DNA of 46,442 bases from Betaproteobacteria bacterium (GCA_005881575.1 VBCA01000018.1:1-46442); one strand, 5' to 3'; counted from the stretch's first letter, positions 34,562 to 43,648 are shown. Translations and numbers: made by a program. The notes: generated by a model from the letters alone, not told the origin.

Positions 34562-36264
34562 CGCTGTCGCGTCGCGAATTCCTGCAGGCGCTCGCCGCCG
34601 CGGCCGCGGCCGGTCTTCCGCTAGCTTCGCGCCCGCAGGACGAAACTTTCTACGACTTGCCGCGGTTCGGCAACGTATCGCTCTTGCACTTCACCGACTG
34701 CCACGCCCAGCTGCTGCCGGCCCATTTCCGCGAGCCGAGCGTCAATCTCGGCGTGGCCGCGAGCGCGAACCGCCCGCCGCACCTGGTCGGTGGGGCGCTG
34801 CTGAAGCATTTCCGACTCCGGCCGGGAAGCCGCGAAGCGCACGCCTTCACCCATCTCGACTTCGCGCAGGCGGCGAAGACGTACGGAAAGCTCGGCGGCT
34901 TCGCGCACCTTGCAACGCTCGTGAAGAAGGTCCGCGACGAGCGGGGCGCGAGCCTGCTGCTCGACGGCGGCGATACCTGGCAGGGATCGGCGACCTCGCT
35001 CTGGACGCGCGGGCAGGACATGATCGAGGCGCAGAAGCTGCTCGGCATCGACATGACGACCGGGCACTGGGAGTTCACTTACGGGGCGGCGCGCGTGAAG
35101 GAAGTCGTGGACGGCGATTTCGCCGGGAAGATCGAATTTCTCGCGCAGAACGTCGAGACCAACGATTTCGGCGACCCGGTATTCAAGCCGTACACGATTC
35201 GCGAGCTGGCGGGTGTGCCGATCGGGATCATCGGCCAGGCGTTTCCCTACACGCCGATCGCCCATCCGCGCCGGTTCGTCGCCGAATGGAGATTCGGCAT
35301 CGAGGAAGAGCGTCTCCAGAGACGGGTGAACGAAGTCCGAGGCAAGGGCGCCGGCGTCGTGGCGCTGCTCTCGCACAACGGGATGGACGTCGACCTGAAG
35401 CTCGCCTCGCGCGTCACCGGCATCGACGTGATCCTCGGCGGCCACACGCACGACGGCGTGCCCGTGCCGATCGTCGTCGCGAACGCGTCGGGGAAGACGC
35501 TGGTGACCAACGCGGGCTCGAACGGCAAGTTCCTCGCCGTCCTCGATCTGGCCGTGAAGGACGGGCGAATCTCGGACTATCGCTACCGGCTGCTTCCCGT
35601 GTTCGCCGAGCTCTTGCGGCCGGACGCCGCAATGGCGCGTCTGATCGAGGCGCAGCGCTCGCCGTATGCGGGCAAGCTGTCGGAGCGGCTCGCACTCACC
35701 GAAGCGCTGCTCTACCGCCGCGGCAACTTCAACGGCTCGTTCGACCAGCTGATCCTCGATGCGCTGATGGAAGCGAAGGGCGCCCCAATCGCATTTTCGC
35801 CCGGCTTCCGCTGGGGCGCGACGCTCCTGCCGGGCGAGGCCGTCACGCTAGAAGACGTCATGAGCCAGACCGCGATCACTTATCCCCATACCGTCGTGAC
35901 GGAGATGAGCGGGAGCACGATCAAGGCGGTGCTCGAAGACGTTTGCGACAACCTCTTCAACCCCGATCCTTACTATCAGCAGGGCGGCGACATGGTTCGG
36001 GTGGGCGGGATGACTTACAGCTGCGAGCCCGGCGCCCAACGGGGCGCGCGCATCGGCGACATGCGCATCGGCGAGCGTCCGATCGAGCCGGGCAAGACCT
36101 ACAAGGTCGCGAGCTGGGCGTCAGTGGCCGAAGGCGCTCGCGACGAAGGCGAGCCGGCGTGGGATCTGCTCGCTCGGTACCTGCGCGAGAAGAAGATCGT
36201 GAGGCCGAGCAAACTCAAGCTGCCGCGCCTGATCGGCGTGAAAGGCAACCGCGGCCTGGCTTGA
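34558..36264 (+). CDS. soxB: Thiosulfohydrolase SoxB
   Basis: The start is GTG 34558, overlapping the soxX stop; this gives a Tat signal TLSRREFLQALAAAAAAG. The 568-residue enzyme has the dimanganese metallophosphatase motifs LLHFTDCHAQ (D47, H49), LLLDGGDTWQGS, the SoxB-typical TTGHWEFTYG, LLSHNGMD and GGHTHDG, then a 5'-nucleotidase-type C-terminal domain. It hydrolyses the sulfone group from SoxY-bound thiosulfate to release sulfate. It is the last gene of the cluster; soxCD, soxV and soxW are not in the window. Confidence 0.95.
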   Translation: MTLSRREFLQALAAAAAAGLPLASRPQDETFYDLPRFGNVSLLHFTDCHAQLLPAHFREPSVNLGVAASANRPPHLVGGALLKHFRLRPGSREAHAFTHLDFAQAAKTYGKLGGFAHLATLVKKVRDERGASLLLDGGDTWQGSATSLWTRGQDMIEAQKLLGIDMTTGHWEFTYGAARVKEVVDGDFAGKIEFLAQNVETNDFGDPVFKPYTIRELAGVPIGIIGQAFPYTPIAHPRRFVAEWRFGIEEERLQRRVNEVRGKGAGVVALLSHNGMDVDLKLASRVTGIDVILGGHTHDGVPVPIVVANASGKTLVTNAGSNGKFLAVLDLAVKDGRISDYRYRLLPVFAELLRPDAAMARLIEAQRSPYAGKLSERLALTEALLYRRGNFNGSFDQLILDALMEAKGAPIAFSPGFRWGATLLPGEAVTLEDVMSQTAITYPHTVVTEMSGSTIKAVLEDVCDNLFNPDPYYQQGGDMVRVGGMTYSCEPGAQRGARIGDMRIGERPIEPGKTYKVASWASVAEGARDEGEPAWDLLARYLREKKIVRPSKLKLPRLIGVKGNRGLA

Positions 36265-36309
36265 AAACTCGCCCGAGCGCCCCGATTCTTCCGAATCAAG
36301 TGCGCAGGG

Positions 36310-36315
36310 TATAAT
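36310..36315 (+). promoter_or_regulatory. Candidate -10 box of the fmdB-like gene
   Basis: A perfect TATAAT lies 25 bases before the ATG at 36341, with CGGAGG as ribosome-binding site. A small inverted repeat (gattc-ttcc-gaatc) lies just upstream, where a -35 would be. Confidence 0.45.
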
Positions 36316-36340
36316 TCGACGGCTTGCATTCGGAGGTTTC

Positions 36341-36733
36341 ATGCCGATTTACGAATATCGTTGCTCCTCCTGCGGGTTCCAGAAGGAATACCTGCGGAAG
36401 CTCAGCGACCCGGCCCTCAGCGTCTGTCCGGAGTGCGGTCTGCAGACGTTCTCCAAGATGCTGAGCGCGGCGGGATTCCAGCTGAAGGGCAGCGGCTGGT
36501 ACGCGACCGACTTCAGGAACAGCGGCGTCAAACCGGCGGCGAAGACCGGCGGCACCGACAAGAGCGACACAAAGACCGACGCGAAAGCCGACGCGAAGTC
36601 CGACGCGAAAGCCGACGCGAAACCCGACGCGAAAACCGGCGCGAAGTCCGACACGAAACCCGACAAGAAGTCCGAAAGCAAGTCCGAGTCGAAATCCGAA
36701 GCCGTCGGCAGCGGGGCAGGCGTTCGTTCCTAG
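36341..36733 (+). CDS. FmdB-family zinc ribbon protein with a Lys/Asp repeat tail
   Basis: The first 65 residues match the FmdB/CxxC_CxxC_SSSS family: MPIYEYRCSSCG and SVCPECG give a four-Cys zinc site (C8, C11, C29, C32), then FSKMLSAAGFQLKGSGWYATDFR. The remaining 65 residues are low-complexity repeats built on KADAKSDAKADAKPDAK and KSESKSESKS, probably disordered. Function is unknown; the family is often called a transcriptional regulator without direct proof. Followed by the DUF502 gene. Confidence 0.9.
   Translation: MPIYEYRCSSCGFQKEYLRKLSDPALSVCPECGLQTFSKMLSAAGFQLKGSGWYATDFRNSGVKPAAKTGGTDKSDTKTDAKADAKSDAKADAKPDAKTGAKSDTKPDKKSESKSESKSEAVGSGAGVRS
36564..36708 (+). repeat. 12-bp-based coding repeats in the fmdB-like tail
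   Basis: Degenerate units of gacgcgaaagcc/gacgcgaagtcc type repeat about ten times, encoding (K/S)DAK(A/S/P) units. Slippage could change their number between strains. Confidence 0.8.
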
Positions 36734-36766
36734 CGTGCAACGCCGCCGGGTAGGAGGCGGCGCGCG

Positions 36767-37375
36767 ATGAAAAAATACCTCATCACCGGGCTCCTGATCT
36801 GGATCCCGCTCGCCATCACGATCTGGGTGCTGGAGCTCATCGTGACCACAATGGACCAGTCGCTGCTGCTCCTGCCGCCGCAATATCAGCCCCAGGTCCT
36901 GTTCGGCCGGCAGATCCCGGGCCTCGGCGCGCTGCTCACCGTGGTCGTGGTGCTTGTCACCGGATTGCTCGCCTCCAACATCCTCGGCCAGCGGCTGCTT
37001 TTGTTTTGGGAGTACTTGCTCGGCCGCATCCCGGTCGTGAAGACCATTTACAGCGGCGTCAAACAGGTGAGCGATACGCTGTTTGCGCCCGGCGGACAGG
37101 CGTTCAGCAAGGCGCTGCTCGTGCAGTATCCCCGCGAAGGCAGCTGGACGATCGCCTTCCTCACCGGGCGGCCGGGCGGCGATGTCGCCAATCACCTGCA
37201 CGGAGACTATGTGAGTGTCTACGTCCCGACCACGCCCAACCCCACTTCGGGTTTCTTCCTGATGATACGCAAGGCCGACGCGATCGAGCTCGACATGAGC
37301 GTCGACGAGGCGCTCAAGTACGTCATCTCGATGGGCGTGGTCGCGCCGGATCTGCCGGGCGCAAGAAAGCCGTAG
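36767..37375 (+). CDS. DUF502 family membrane protein
   Basis: This 202-residue protein matches DUF502: MKKYLITGLLIWIPLAITIWVLELIV, a second helix ALLTVVVVLVTGLLASNILG, then the conserved cytoplasmic part IPVVKTIYSGVKQVSDTLF, VQYPREG.W.IAFLTG and VYVPTTPNPTSGFF. Function is unknown. AGGAGG precedes the ATG. From general knowledge of betaproteobacterial gene order, aspS commonly follows directly; here a six-gene operon intervenes. Confidence 0.92.
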   Translation: MKKYLITGLLIWIPLAITIWVLELIVTTMDQSLLLLPPQYQPQVLFGRQIPGLGALLTVVVVLVTGLLASNILGQRLLLFWEYLLGRIPVVKTIYSGVKQVSDTLFAPGGQAFSKALLVQYPREGSWTIAFLTGRPGGDVANHLHGDYVSVYVPTTPNPTSGFFLMIRKADAIELDMSVDEALKYVISMGVVAPDLPGARKP

Positions 37376-37388
37376 CGGCCCGCAGGAC

Positions 37389-37416
37389 TTGAACGCCCAC
37401 ACCGGCGCGGTAAAAT
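37389..37416 (+). promoter_or_regulatory. Promoter of the lipoprotein-to-MMPL operon
   Basis: TTGAAC (37389-37394) and TAAAAT (37411-37416) with a 16-base spacer form a good sigma-70 promoter, about 38 bases before the lipoprotein ATG at 37454. It starts the six-gene operon placed between DUF502 and aspS. Confidence 0.55.
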
Positions 37417-37453
37417 GCCCGCACGCGATTCAATCCTTGTGGGGCAACTCTTC

Positions 37454-37846
37454 ATGCGCTTGAATCAGCTCAAGAGCGTTGGTGTCGCAGGCGCGGCCGC
37501 AGCCCTGATCATCGGCTGCGTTGTCGCGCCCGTCGTCAACGTCGCGAACCAGCCCGTCTTGACGAACCGGGCGGCAAGCCTTGACGAGATCGGCAACGCG
37601 ATCGTGCGCGCCGGGGTGTCTCTCAACATGCAGATGCTGAAGGTGGAGCCGGGCTTGATCACCGCCACGTACACGCCTCGCGGGCCCTCCGCGACAATGG
37701 AAATCAGGTACGACACCAAGCAGTACAGCATCACCTACAAGGACAGCCGGGGCCTGAGATACGACGGCGCTGAGATCCACAAGAAATACAACATCTGGGT
37801 GCGGAACCTCGACAGTCGCATCCGCACGCAGTTGAGCGCGCTCTAA
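37454..37846 (+). CDS. Small lipoprotein of unknown function
   Basis: The start is taken at MRLNQLKSVGVAGAAAALIIGC (ATG 37454), which gives a lipoprotein signal with lipobox LIIGC (C22); ATG 37415 would add 13 residues overlapping the promoter. The mature part (about 108 residues) has a repeated strand pattern (ITATYTPRGPSATMEIRYDT, YSITYKDSRGLRYDG) and ends IHKKYNIWVRNLDSRIRTQL, a layout common in small envelope lipoproteins of unknown role. It is the first gene of the operon, 11 bases before the flavoprotein. Confidence 0.85.
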   Translation: MRLNQLKSVGVAGAAAALIIGCVVAPVVNVANQPVLTNRAASLDEIGNAIVRAGVSLNMQMLKVEPGLITATYTPRGPSATMEIRYDTKQYSITYKDSRGLRYDGAEIHKKYNIWVRNLDSRIRTQLSAL

Positions 37847-37857
37847 GGCAGGCTTAC

Positions 37858-39177
37858 ATGCCCGCTTCGCCGGAATACCGATGCGACGTGCTGGTCATCG
37901 GCGGCGGCCCGGGCGGCTCGACCGTCTCGGCGTTCCTCGCCCAAAAGGGCTGGAACGTCGTGCTGCTCGAAAAGGAGCACCACCCGCGCTTTCACATCGG
38001 CGAATCGCTGCTGCCGCTCAATCTGCCCTTGCTCGAGCGCCTCGGCGTGCTCGACCAGGTGGACCAAATCGGGCTGGTCAAGCCCGGCGCCGAATTCAAC
38101 TACGAGGGCTACGAGCCGGCCGTCTACTATTTCGCCAACGCCATGGACAAGTCCTACCCCTCGGCCTACGAGGTGCGGCGTTCGGAGTTCGACAATTTGC
38201 TGCTTCGAAACAGCGCCGCAAAAGGCACGCAGGTGCGCGAGGGAGTCAAGGTCACTGAAGTCGAATTCCGGCGAGGTTCGACCTCGCTGGTGCGCGCGGT
38301 CGACGAGCAGGGCCAGGCGCAATGCTGGGAGACGCGCTTCGTGGTGGACGCCTCCGGGCGCGACACCTTCCTCGCCAATCGCTTCAACATTAAAAGCCGC
38401 AACCCGGTGCACAGCAGCTCGGCCGTGTTCGGCCATTTCAAGGGCGCGGTGCGTCGCCCCGGGCGCGACGAGGGCAACATCAGCGTCTACTGGTTCGATC
38501 ACGGCTGGTACTGGATGATCCCGTTGCGCGACGGCGCGATGAGCGTCGGCGCCGTATGCTGGACGTATTACATGAAGACGCGCAAGGTCAGCGTGGATCA
38601 GTTCCTGCTCGACACCATCGCGCTGTGCCCGATGATGGCCGAGCGCCTCAAGGACGCGAAGCTGATGGCGCCGGCGCTCGCGACCGGAAATTTCTCGTAT
38701 CGCGCAACGCGCATGGCCGGCGACGGCTACATCATGGTCGGGGATGCGTACGCGTTCATCGACCCGGTGTTTTCGAGCGGCGTGTTCCTGGCGATGAACA
38801 GCGGCGAGCTCGGCGCCGAAGTCGTGGACGAAGCCTTGCGCAACGGCGATGTCTCGGCGCGCAGCCTGCAGCGCTACGAGAGAACCGTGAAGCACGGTCT
38901 CAAGACGTTCTCCTGGTTCATCTACCGCATCACCACGCCGGCGCTGCGCAAGATGTTCATGTCGCCGCGCCCGGCTTTCCGTCTGGAGCAAGCGATCCTG
39001 TCGCTGCTTGCAGCCGACATCTTCGGTAAAACGCCGATCCGGGGTCCCCTCCTGGTATTCAAGGCGATTTACTACGTCACCTCGATCATCAGCTGGCGCG
39101 AGAGCCTGGCGGCCTGGCTGAAGCGCAAACGCGCCCGGCGCACGAAGCTCGATTTTGTCTGGAAAAGCGGTAACTGA
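37858..39177 (+). CDS. FAD-dependent oxidoreductase, flavin halogenase-like
   Basis: This 439-residue flavoprotein opens with the dinucleotide fold VLVIGGGPGGSTVSAFLAQKG (GxGxxG at G15-G20) and FHIGESLLPLN, as in flavin-dependent halogenases and geranylgeranyl-reductase-like enzymes. It carries the WxWxIP halogenase motif (W217-Y-W-M-I-P222) and FxxPxxSxG (F300-G308, FIDPVFSSG). K75 in LVKPGAEF is a candidate for the catalytic Lys. Related flavoproteins occur in aryl-polyene loci without proven halogenation, so oxidation or desaturation is equally possible. The substrate is unknown; the context implies a lipid or polyene. A flavin reductase partner is not adjacent. Confidence 0.88.
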   Translation: MPASPEYRCDVLVIGGGPGGSTVSAFLAQKGWNVVLLEKEHHPRFHIGESLLPLNLPLLERLGVLDQVDQIGLVKPGAEFNYEGYEPAVYYFANAMDKSYPSAYEVRRSEFDNLLLRNSAAKGTQVREGVKVTEVEFRRGSTSLVRAVDEQGQAQCWETRFVVDASGRDTFLANRFNIKSRNPVHSSSAVFGHFKGAVRRPGRDEGNISVYWFDHGWYWMIPLRDGAMSVGAVCWTYYMKTRKVSVDQFLLDTIALCPMMAERLKDAKLMAPALATGNFSYRATRMAGDGYIMVGDAYAFIDPVFSSGVFLAMNSGELGAEVVDEALRNGDVSARSLQRYERTVKHGLKTFSWFIYRITTPALRKMFMSPRPAFRLEQAILSLLAADIFGKTPIRGPLLVFKAIYYVTSIISWRESLAAWLKRKRARRTKLDFVWKSGN

Positions 39178-39193
39178 AACGGGGGTCGCCTCG

Positions 39194-39817
39194 ATGCATC
39201 GCTGGGGTCCTCGGCATGCGCTTGGGGTTCTGCTGCTGCTGTCCTACCCCTTTCTGACGCATGCGGCAGTCGCGACGGGGCTTGCCTATTGGGCGTGGAC
39301 CGCGTGGCTTTGCATCGCCGCGCTGGTAGTCCTGTCGTTCCCCGGGCCGTGGGGCCTGGCGGGGTTCGCGCTGCTTGCAGCGGCGCCGCTCGTCGCCGAT
39401 CCGGACGCCTTGTTGAAATTCCCGCCGGTCATCATCAATCTTGCCCTGGCCGTTTGGTTCGGAAGGACGTTGGCGCCGGGTGAGGAGCCGATGATCAGCT
39501 GGTTCGCCCGCCTCGCGCGCGGAACGGAACTCCCGCCCGACCTCGCGCGCTACACGCGATGGTCGACGGTCATGTGGACGGCGTTTTTCGTGAGCATGGC
39601 GGCCGCGGCCGCTACGCTGGCGGTGCTCGCGTCGCCTCGAACTTGGTCGCTGTTCGCGAACGGAATCGATTATCTTCTTGTGGGCGCGCTGTTCTTCGGC
39701 GAGTACGTTTTCCGCCGCGTGCGTTATCCGCATCATTCGCACCGCCCCCTTGCCGACGTGGTGCGGACCGTGGCCCGCTCGGGCAGTCTCGCGCCGCGCC
39801 GGACCGCGCGTAAATGA
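39194..39817 (+). CDS. COG4648-like membrane protein
   Basis: The start is taken at MHRWGPRHALGVLLLLSYPFL (ATG 39194), because ATG 39155 lies inside the flavoprotein gene. The 207-residue protein has about five hydrophobic helices and the loop TLAPGEEPMISWFARLARG, followed by PDLARYTRWSTVMWTAFF. Proteins of this pattern are regular members of aryl-polyene clusters but have no assigned activity. Its stop overlaps the next start (ATGA at 39814-39817), indicating coupled translation. Confidence 0.82.
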   Translation: MHRWGPRHALGVLLLLSYPFLTHAAVATGLAYWAWTAWLCIAALVVLSFPGPWGLAGFALLAAAPLVADPDALLKFPPVIINLALAVWFGRTLAPGEEPMISWFARLARGTELPPDLARYTRWSTVMWTAFFVSMAAAAATLAVLASPRTWSLFANGIDYLLVGALFFGEYVFRRVRYPHHSHRPLADVVRTVARSGSLAPRRTARK

Positions 39818-40719
39818 ACGCGAAGGCGTCCTGGCTCGACTATCGGGAGCGCGGCAGCCGCGGCGCAACGCGGTTCATGCAGTGGCTCGCTTTGCGCTGC
39901 GGCCGACGCGTCGCGCGTTTGTTTCTGGTTCCGATTTGTGCCTACTTCCTGCTTTTTTCGCCGCGTGTACGGAACACTTCGCGCGAGTACCTCGCCCTCG
40001 CCCTCGGCCGGCGGCCGAGCTTCACCGATCTGTGGCGGCATTACTTCACCTTCGCCACGACGGTCCTCGATCGCGTGTACTTCATCGCCGGGCAATTCGA
40101 GCGGTTCGACATCGAGGTCAGGGGCATCGAGCTCCTGCGCCGGACGCTCGCCAGGGGCCGAGGCTGCCTTCTGCTCGGCGCACACCTGGGGAGCTTCGAG
40201 CTGCTGCGCACTCTGGCGCCCGAATATCGGCTTCCGGTCAACGTGGTGATGTACGAAGACAACGCCGCGAACATCGCCGCGGTGCTGAACCCTCTGCTCG
40301 ATCCGGCGCTGCGCACGCGCGTCATCGTGCCTGGCGAAGTCGACACCATGTTGCGGATCAGCGAATGCCTCGCACGCGGGGAGCTGGTCGGCCTGCTGGG
40401 CGATCGCTGCGCCGGCTCGGAAAAGGCTGTGATGTGCCGGTTTTTCGGGCGCGAGGCGGCTTTTCCGCAGGGGCCGCTGCTGCTCGCGCACAGCCTTCGG
40501 GTGCCGGTCATGCTGCTCGCCGGACTGTATGAAGGCGGGAGGCGCTACGTCATCCACGTGGAGCCGTTCTGTGACGAGCCGCGGGGGGACCGCGCCGCGC
40601 GGGCCGCATGGATCGGCGAATGGGCTCAGCGCTATGCCGAGCGTCTGGAACATTTCTGCCGCACGGCGCCCTACAACTGGTTCAACTTCTATGATTTCTG
40701 GAGCAGGTCTCCGCGGTAG
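39814..40719 (+). CDS. LpxL/HtrB-like lysophospholipid acyltransferase
   Basis: This 301-residue protein has an N-terminal membrane helix (about 33-50) and the LpxL-family catalytic motif GAHLGSFE (H124-x4-E129), LLGDRCAGSE, and the C-terminal NWFNFYDFW signature of this subfamily. Homologues in lipid A synthesis add secondary acyl chains; those in aryl-polyene loci are thought to load the product onto its lipid anchor at the inner membrane. Operon context (flavoprotein, LolA-like, MMPL) favours the second. The last 29 bases overlap the next gene. Confidence 0.9.
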   Translation: MNAKASWLDYRERGSRGATRFMQWLALRCGRRVARLFLVPICAYFLLFSPRVRNTSREYLALALGRRPSFTDLWRHYFTFATTVLDRVYFIAGQFERFDIEVRGIELLRRTLARGRGCLLLGAHLGSFELLRTLAPEYRLPVNVVMYEDNAANIAAVLNPLLDPALRTRVIVPGEVDTMLRISECLARGELVGLLGDRCAGSEKAVMCRFFGREAAFPQGPLLLAHSLRVPVMLLAGLYEGGRRYVIHVEPFCDEPRGDRAARAAWIGEWAQRYAERLEHFCRTAPYNWFNFYDFWSRSPR

Positions 40720-41287
40720 CCTCTTGCGCGCGGCGTCCGTGCTGCTCCTCGCCTCGCTTCCGGCCGCGGCGCAGGAGGAGCCCTGGGACTTCGCGCGGCT
40801 GATGGCGCAGCTTGCGCAGGTGCAGGCGAGCCGTGCCCGATATTCCGAGGTCAGGCGCGTCGCGGTGCTGCAGAAGCCTCTGCAGCTTTCCGGCACCTTG
40901 CTCTATGCGCGTCCTGCGCTGATCGAGAAACGCCAGATCCTGCCCTTCGAGGAAGTGATACGCGTGGACGGCGACCGGCTGACCGTCGAGCGCGAGGGCA
41001 AGACCCGCGAGATCATGCTGCAAAACGCACCCCTCATCGCAGGGCTGGTCGAGAGCCTGCGCGCAACGCTCGCCGGCGACGGTTCGGAGCTCGAGCGCCT
41101 CTACGCCATCCGGGTGCAAGGCAACCGGCAGCGCTGGACGCTGGCGCTCACGCCGAGGGAGGCCGAGATCGCGGGCGTCGTGAAGAGCATACTCATCGCC
41201 GGCTCGGATTCGCGCGTCGCCCGCCTCGAGATCCTGGAGCCGAGCGGAGACGGCTCGGTGATGACCATCCACGAAGAATCCCCGTGA
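40691..41287 (+). CDS. LolA-like outer-membrane lipoprotein carrier protein
   Basis: The start ATG 40691 (MISGAGLRGSLLRAASVLLLASLPAAAQEE) gives a Sec signal cleaved after AAA; it lies 29 bases inside the acyltransferase gene. The 198-residue protein has the LolA/DUF-type pattern of a single beta-barrel half: SRARYSEVRRVAVLQKPLQLSGTLLYARPALIEKRQILPF, then EREGKTREIMLQNAP. It probably shuttles a lipid-linked product across the periplasm after the MMPL exporter. The stop TGA overlaps the next start (GTGA at 41284-41287). Confidence 0.85.
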   Translation: MISGAGLRGSLLRAASVLLLASLPAAAQEEPWDFARLMAQLAQVQASRARYSEVRRVAVLQKPLQLSGTLLYARPALIEKRQILPFEEVIRVDGDRLTVEREGKTREIMLQNAPLIAGLVESLRATLAGDGSELERLYAIRVQGNRQRWTLALTPREAEIAGVVKSILIAGSDSRVARLEILEPSGDGSVMTIHEESP

Positions 41288-43617
41288 GAGTCCTCGGCCG
41301 CACGGCGCTCCTCGCCTGGCTCGCGATCGTCGCGGCGAGCGCCTGGTGGACCGCGCGCCATACGGCCTTCACCAGCGATCTGACCGCCTTCCTCCCGGCC
41401 GCCAGCGGCCGCCTGGAGCGGCTCCTCGTCGCGCAGCTGAGCGAAGGCGTAGCCTCCCGCACGATGCTGATCGCGATCGAAGGCGGAGCGCCCCTCGAGC
41501 TCGCGCGCCTCTCCCGCGAGCTTGCGCGTGCGCTCGCAGCCGACCGGCGCTTCGACTATGTCATCAACGGCTCCGCGGAATTCACCCAGGCCGCGCGCGA
41601 GCTGGGATTGCGGTATCGCTACCTGCTGAGCCCGACCTCGAGTGCCGAGCGCTTCAGCGAGCAATCGCTCCTCCGAGCGCTGCGCGAGAACCTCGAGCGG
41701 CTCGCGACGCTCGAGGGCGCGGCGTTCAAGGGGATGCTTGCGCGCGATCCGACGGGCGAGCTGCGCAGCCTGGTCGAGGCCGCGGGTCGCGGCTCGCCAG
41801 CCTCGCGGCACGGCGTGTGGTTTTCGGGGGACGGGCGGCGTGCGCTGCTGCTTGCGCAGACCGCGGCCTCGGGAATGGACGCCGTGCGCCAGCAGGAGGC
41901 GGCCGATGCCCTGGCGGGCTCGTTTCGAGCCACCGGGGCAGGTCCCGAATATCGCGTGCTGGTCAGCGGGCCGGGCGTGTTTGCCGCGCGCACGCGTGCG
42001 GCGATCGAGCACGACATCGGCAGGCTCACGGGCCTCGCGGGCGCGCTCGTCCTCCTGATACTGGTCGTCGTATACCGTTCGCCCGGTCCCGTGGCGCTCT
42101 CCGCGCTGCCGGTGCTCACGGGCCTCGTCGTGGGAGTCGCGGCGGTCGGCGTCCTGTTCGGCACGGTGCACGGGATCACGCTCGCCTTCGGGGCGACGCT
42201 GATCGGCGAGGCGGTCGACTACCCGTCCTACGTCTTCACGCAGCGCAAAGCCGGCGAATCCGTCCTCGAAGTCCTCGCCCGGGTCTGGCCGACCTTGCGA
42301 CTTGCCGTGCTCACCACCGTTTTCGGCTCGCTCGCGCTGCTGCTGTCGAGCCTCCAGGGCCTCTCCCAGCTCGGCGTGCTGTCGATGGTCGGCGTGTTCG
42401 CGGCGGGCCTGGTCACGCGCTGGGTTCTGCCCGCGCTGGCCCCGGGGCGAGGGGCGCCGCCGCCGCGCGTGCTGCCCTTCAGCCTGGTTCGCGCGGGGCT
42501 CGCGATGCGGCGCGCGGCGTGGATCGCCTGGGTGTTGCTCGCCGCAGCGCTCGCTTTCATCGTCGCGCGACACGACCGGATCTGGGACGACGACCTCGCA
42601 CACCTGAGCCCGCTCCCCGAATCGGAGCGCGAGCTGCACCGGCAGCTGAGCGCCGATCTGCGCGCGCCGGACGTAGGCTATCTTCTGATCGCGACCGCCG
42701 CGAGCCGCGAGGCGGTGCTCGAGAAGAGCGAGCAGACGGCGCTCGCTGTGCAGAGCTGGGCGGACGAGGGCATGCTGGAAGGCTTCGACCTCGCGGCGCG
42801 CTTTTTGCCGAGCGCGAAGACGCAGGCACTTCGCCGCGCCGCGCTGCCCGAAGCGCGCGACCTGCACCGCTCGCTCGAGCGCGCGCTGCGAGGCTTGCCG
42901 TACCGCGCCGACGCGTTCGCGCCGTTCGAGCGCGACGTGGAGGCGGCGCGGCGCGGGCCCCTGCTCACGATCGAAGACCTGCGCGGCACCGGGCTCGACC
43001 TCAAGGTGCAGTCGCTGCTCACGGCGCGCGACGGCGAATGGCATGCGCTCATTCCCCTGCGCGGCGTGCGCGACCCGGCGCGACTGCGCTCGCTCGCCGA
43101 GCGGCTGCCCGAGGGCGCGCGAGCGAGCTTCCTCGACCTCAAGGTCGAATCGGACCGGCTGATCGGCGGCTACCGCTCTCAAACCCTCGCGCTCGCGGGC
43201 CTGGGTGCGCTCGCGATCGCCCTGCTGCTGGTCGTCGGGCTGCGCGACGCGCGCAAGGCGCTGCAGGTCATGATGCCCGTGTACGCGGCGATCGCGATGA
43301 CGGTCGCCTGCCTCTTGCTGCTCGGGATCGGTGTGTCGCTGTTCCACCTGGTTTCGCTCTTGCTCGTGCTCGGCATCGGTCTCAACTACTCGCTGTTTTT
43401 CAGCCGGGCGGAACCCGGGACCGACAGCGAGCGGGGCACCTCGCTCGCCTTGTCGGTGTGCTTTCTCACCACGTTCGCCGCGTTCGGGTGCCTTGCGACC
43501 TCGCGCATCCCGGTGCTGTCGGCGATCGGGCTCACGGTCACCTTGGGCTGCGCCCTGTCCCTTCTCAACTCGATGATGCTCGGCGCGACCGTGGCGCGCG
43601 AACGCGAAGCGCGCTAG
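41284..43617 (+). CDS. MMPL/RND-family lipid exporter
   Basis: The start is GTG 41284 within GTGA, overlapping the LolA-like stop. The 777-residue protein has the MMPL layout: helix 1 ([15 protein letters not shown]), a periplasmic domain (about 35-245), five helices (about 247-395), a second periplasmic domain (about 425-630) and a second helix block, with [13 protein letters not shown] and [13 protein letters not shown] in equivalent positions of the two halves. Such RND proteins use the proton gradient to move lipids out of the inner membrane. Last gene of the operon; aspS follows after a 49-base gap with its own promoter. Confidence 0.92.
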   Translation: MRVLGRTALLAWLAIVAASAWWTARHTAFTSDLTAFLPAASGRLERLLVAQLSEGVASRTMLIAIEGGAPLELARLSRELARALAADRRFDYVINGSAEFTQAARELGLRYRYLLSPTSSAERFSEQSLLRALRENLERLATLEGAAFKGMLARDPTGELRSLVEAAGRGSPASRHGVWFSGDGRRALLLAQTAASGMDAVRQQEAADALAGSFRATGAGPEYRVLVSGPGVFAARTRAAIEHDIGRLTGLAGALVLLILVVVYRSPGPVALSALPVLTGLVVGVAAVGVLFGTVHGITLAFGATLIGEAVDYPSYVFTQRKAGESVLEVLARVWPTLRLAVLTTVFGSLALLLSSLQGLSQLGVLSMVGVFAAGLVTRWVLPALAPGRGAPPPRVLPFSLVRAGLAMRRAAWIAWVLLAAALAFIVARHDRIWDDDLAHLSPLPESERELHRQLSADLRAPDVGYLLIATAASREAVLEKSEQTALAVQSWADEGMLEGFDLAARFLPSAKTQALRRAALPEARDLHRSLERALRGLPYRADAFAPFERDVEAARRGPLLTIEDLRGTGLDLKVQSLLTARDGEWHALIPLRGVRDPARLRSLAERLPEGARASFLDLKVESDRLIGGYRSQTLALAGLGALAIALLLVVGLRDARKALQVMMPVYAAIAMTVACLLLLGIGVSLFHLVSLLLVLGIGLNYSLFFSRAEPGTDSERGTSLALSVCFLTTFAAFGCLATSRIPVLSAIGLTVTLGCALSLLNSMMLGATVAREREAR

Positions 43618-43648
43618 GGCCGGCGCCCGATTCCCGCTGGGTTCGGTT

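Noticed and set aside
36564-36708. Short regular repeats as a CRISPR array
   Set aside because: Units are about 12 bases, contiguous and coding for a Lys/Asp-rich tail; there are no spacers.
41101-43347. 748-codon minus-strand frame opposite the MMPL gene
   Set aside because: Low-complexity Arg/Glu/Ala/Gln translation, antisense to a protein with clear membrane helices and RND layout.
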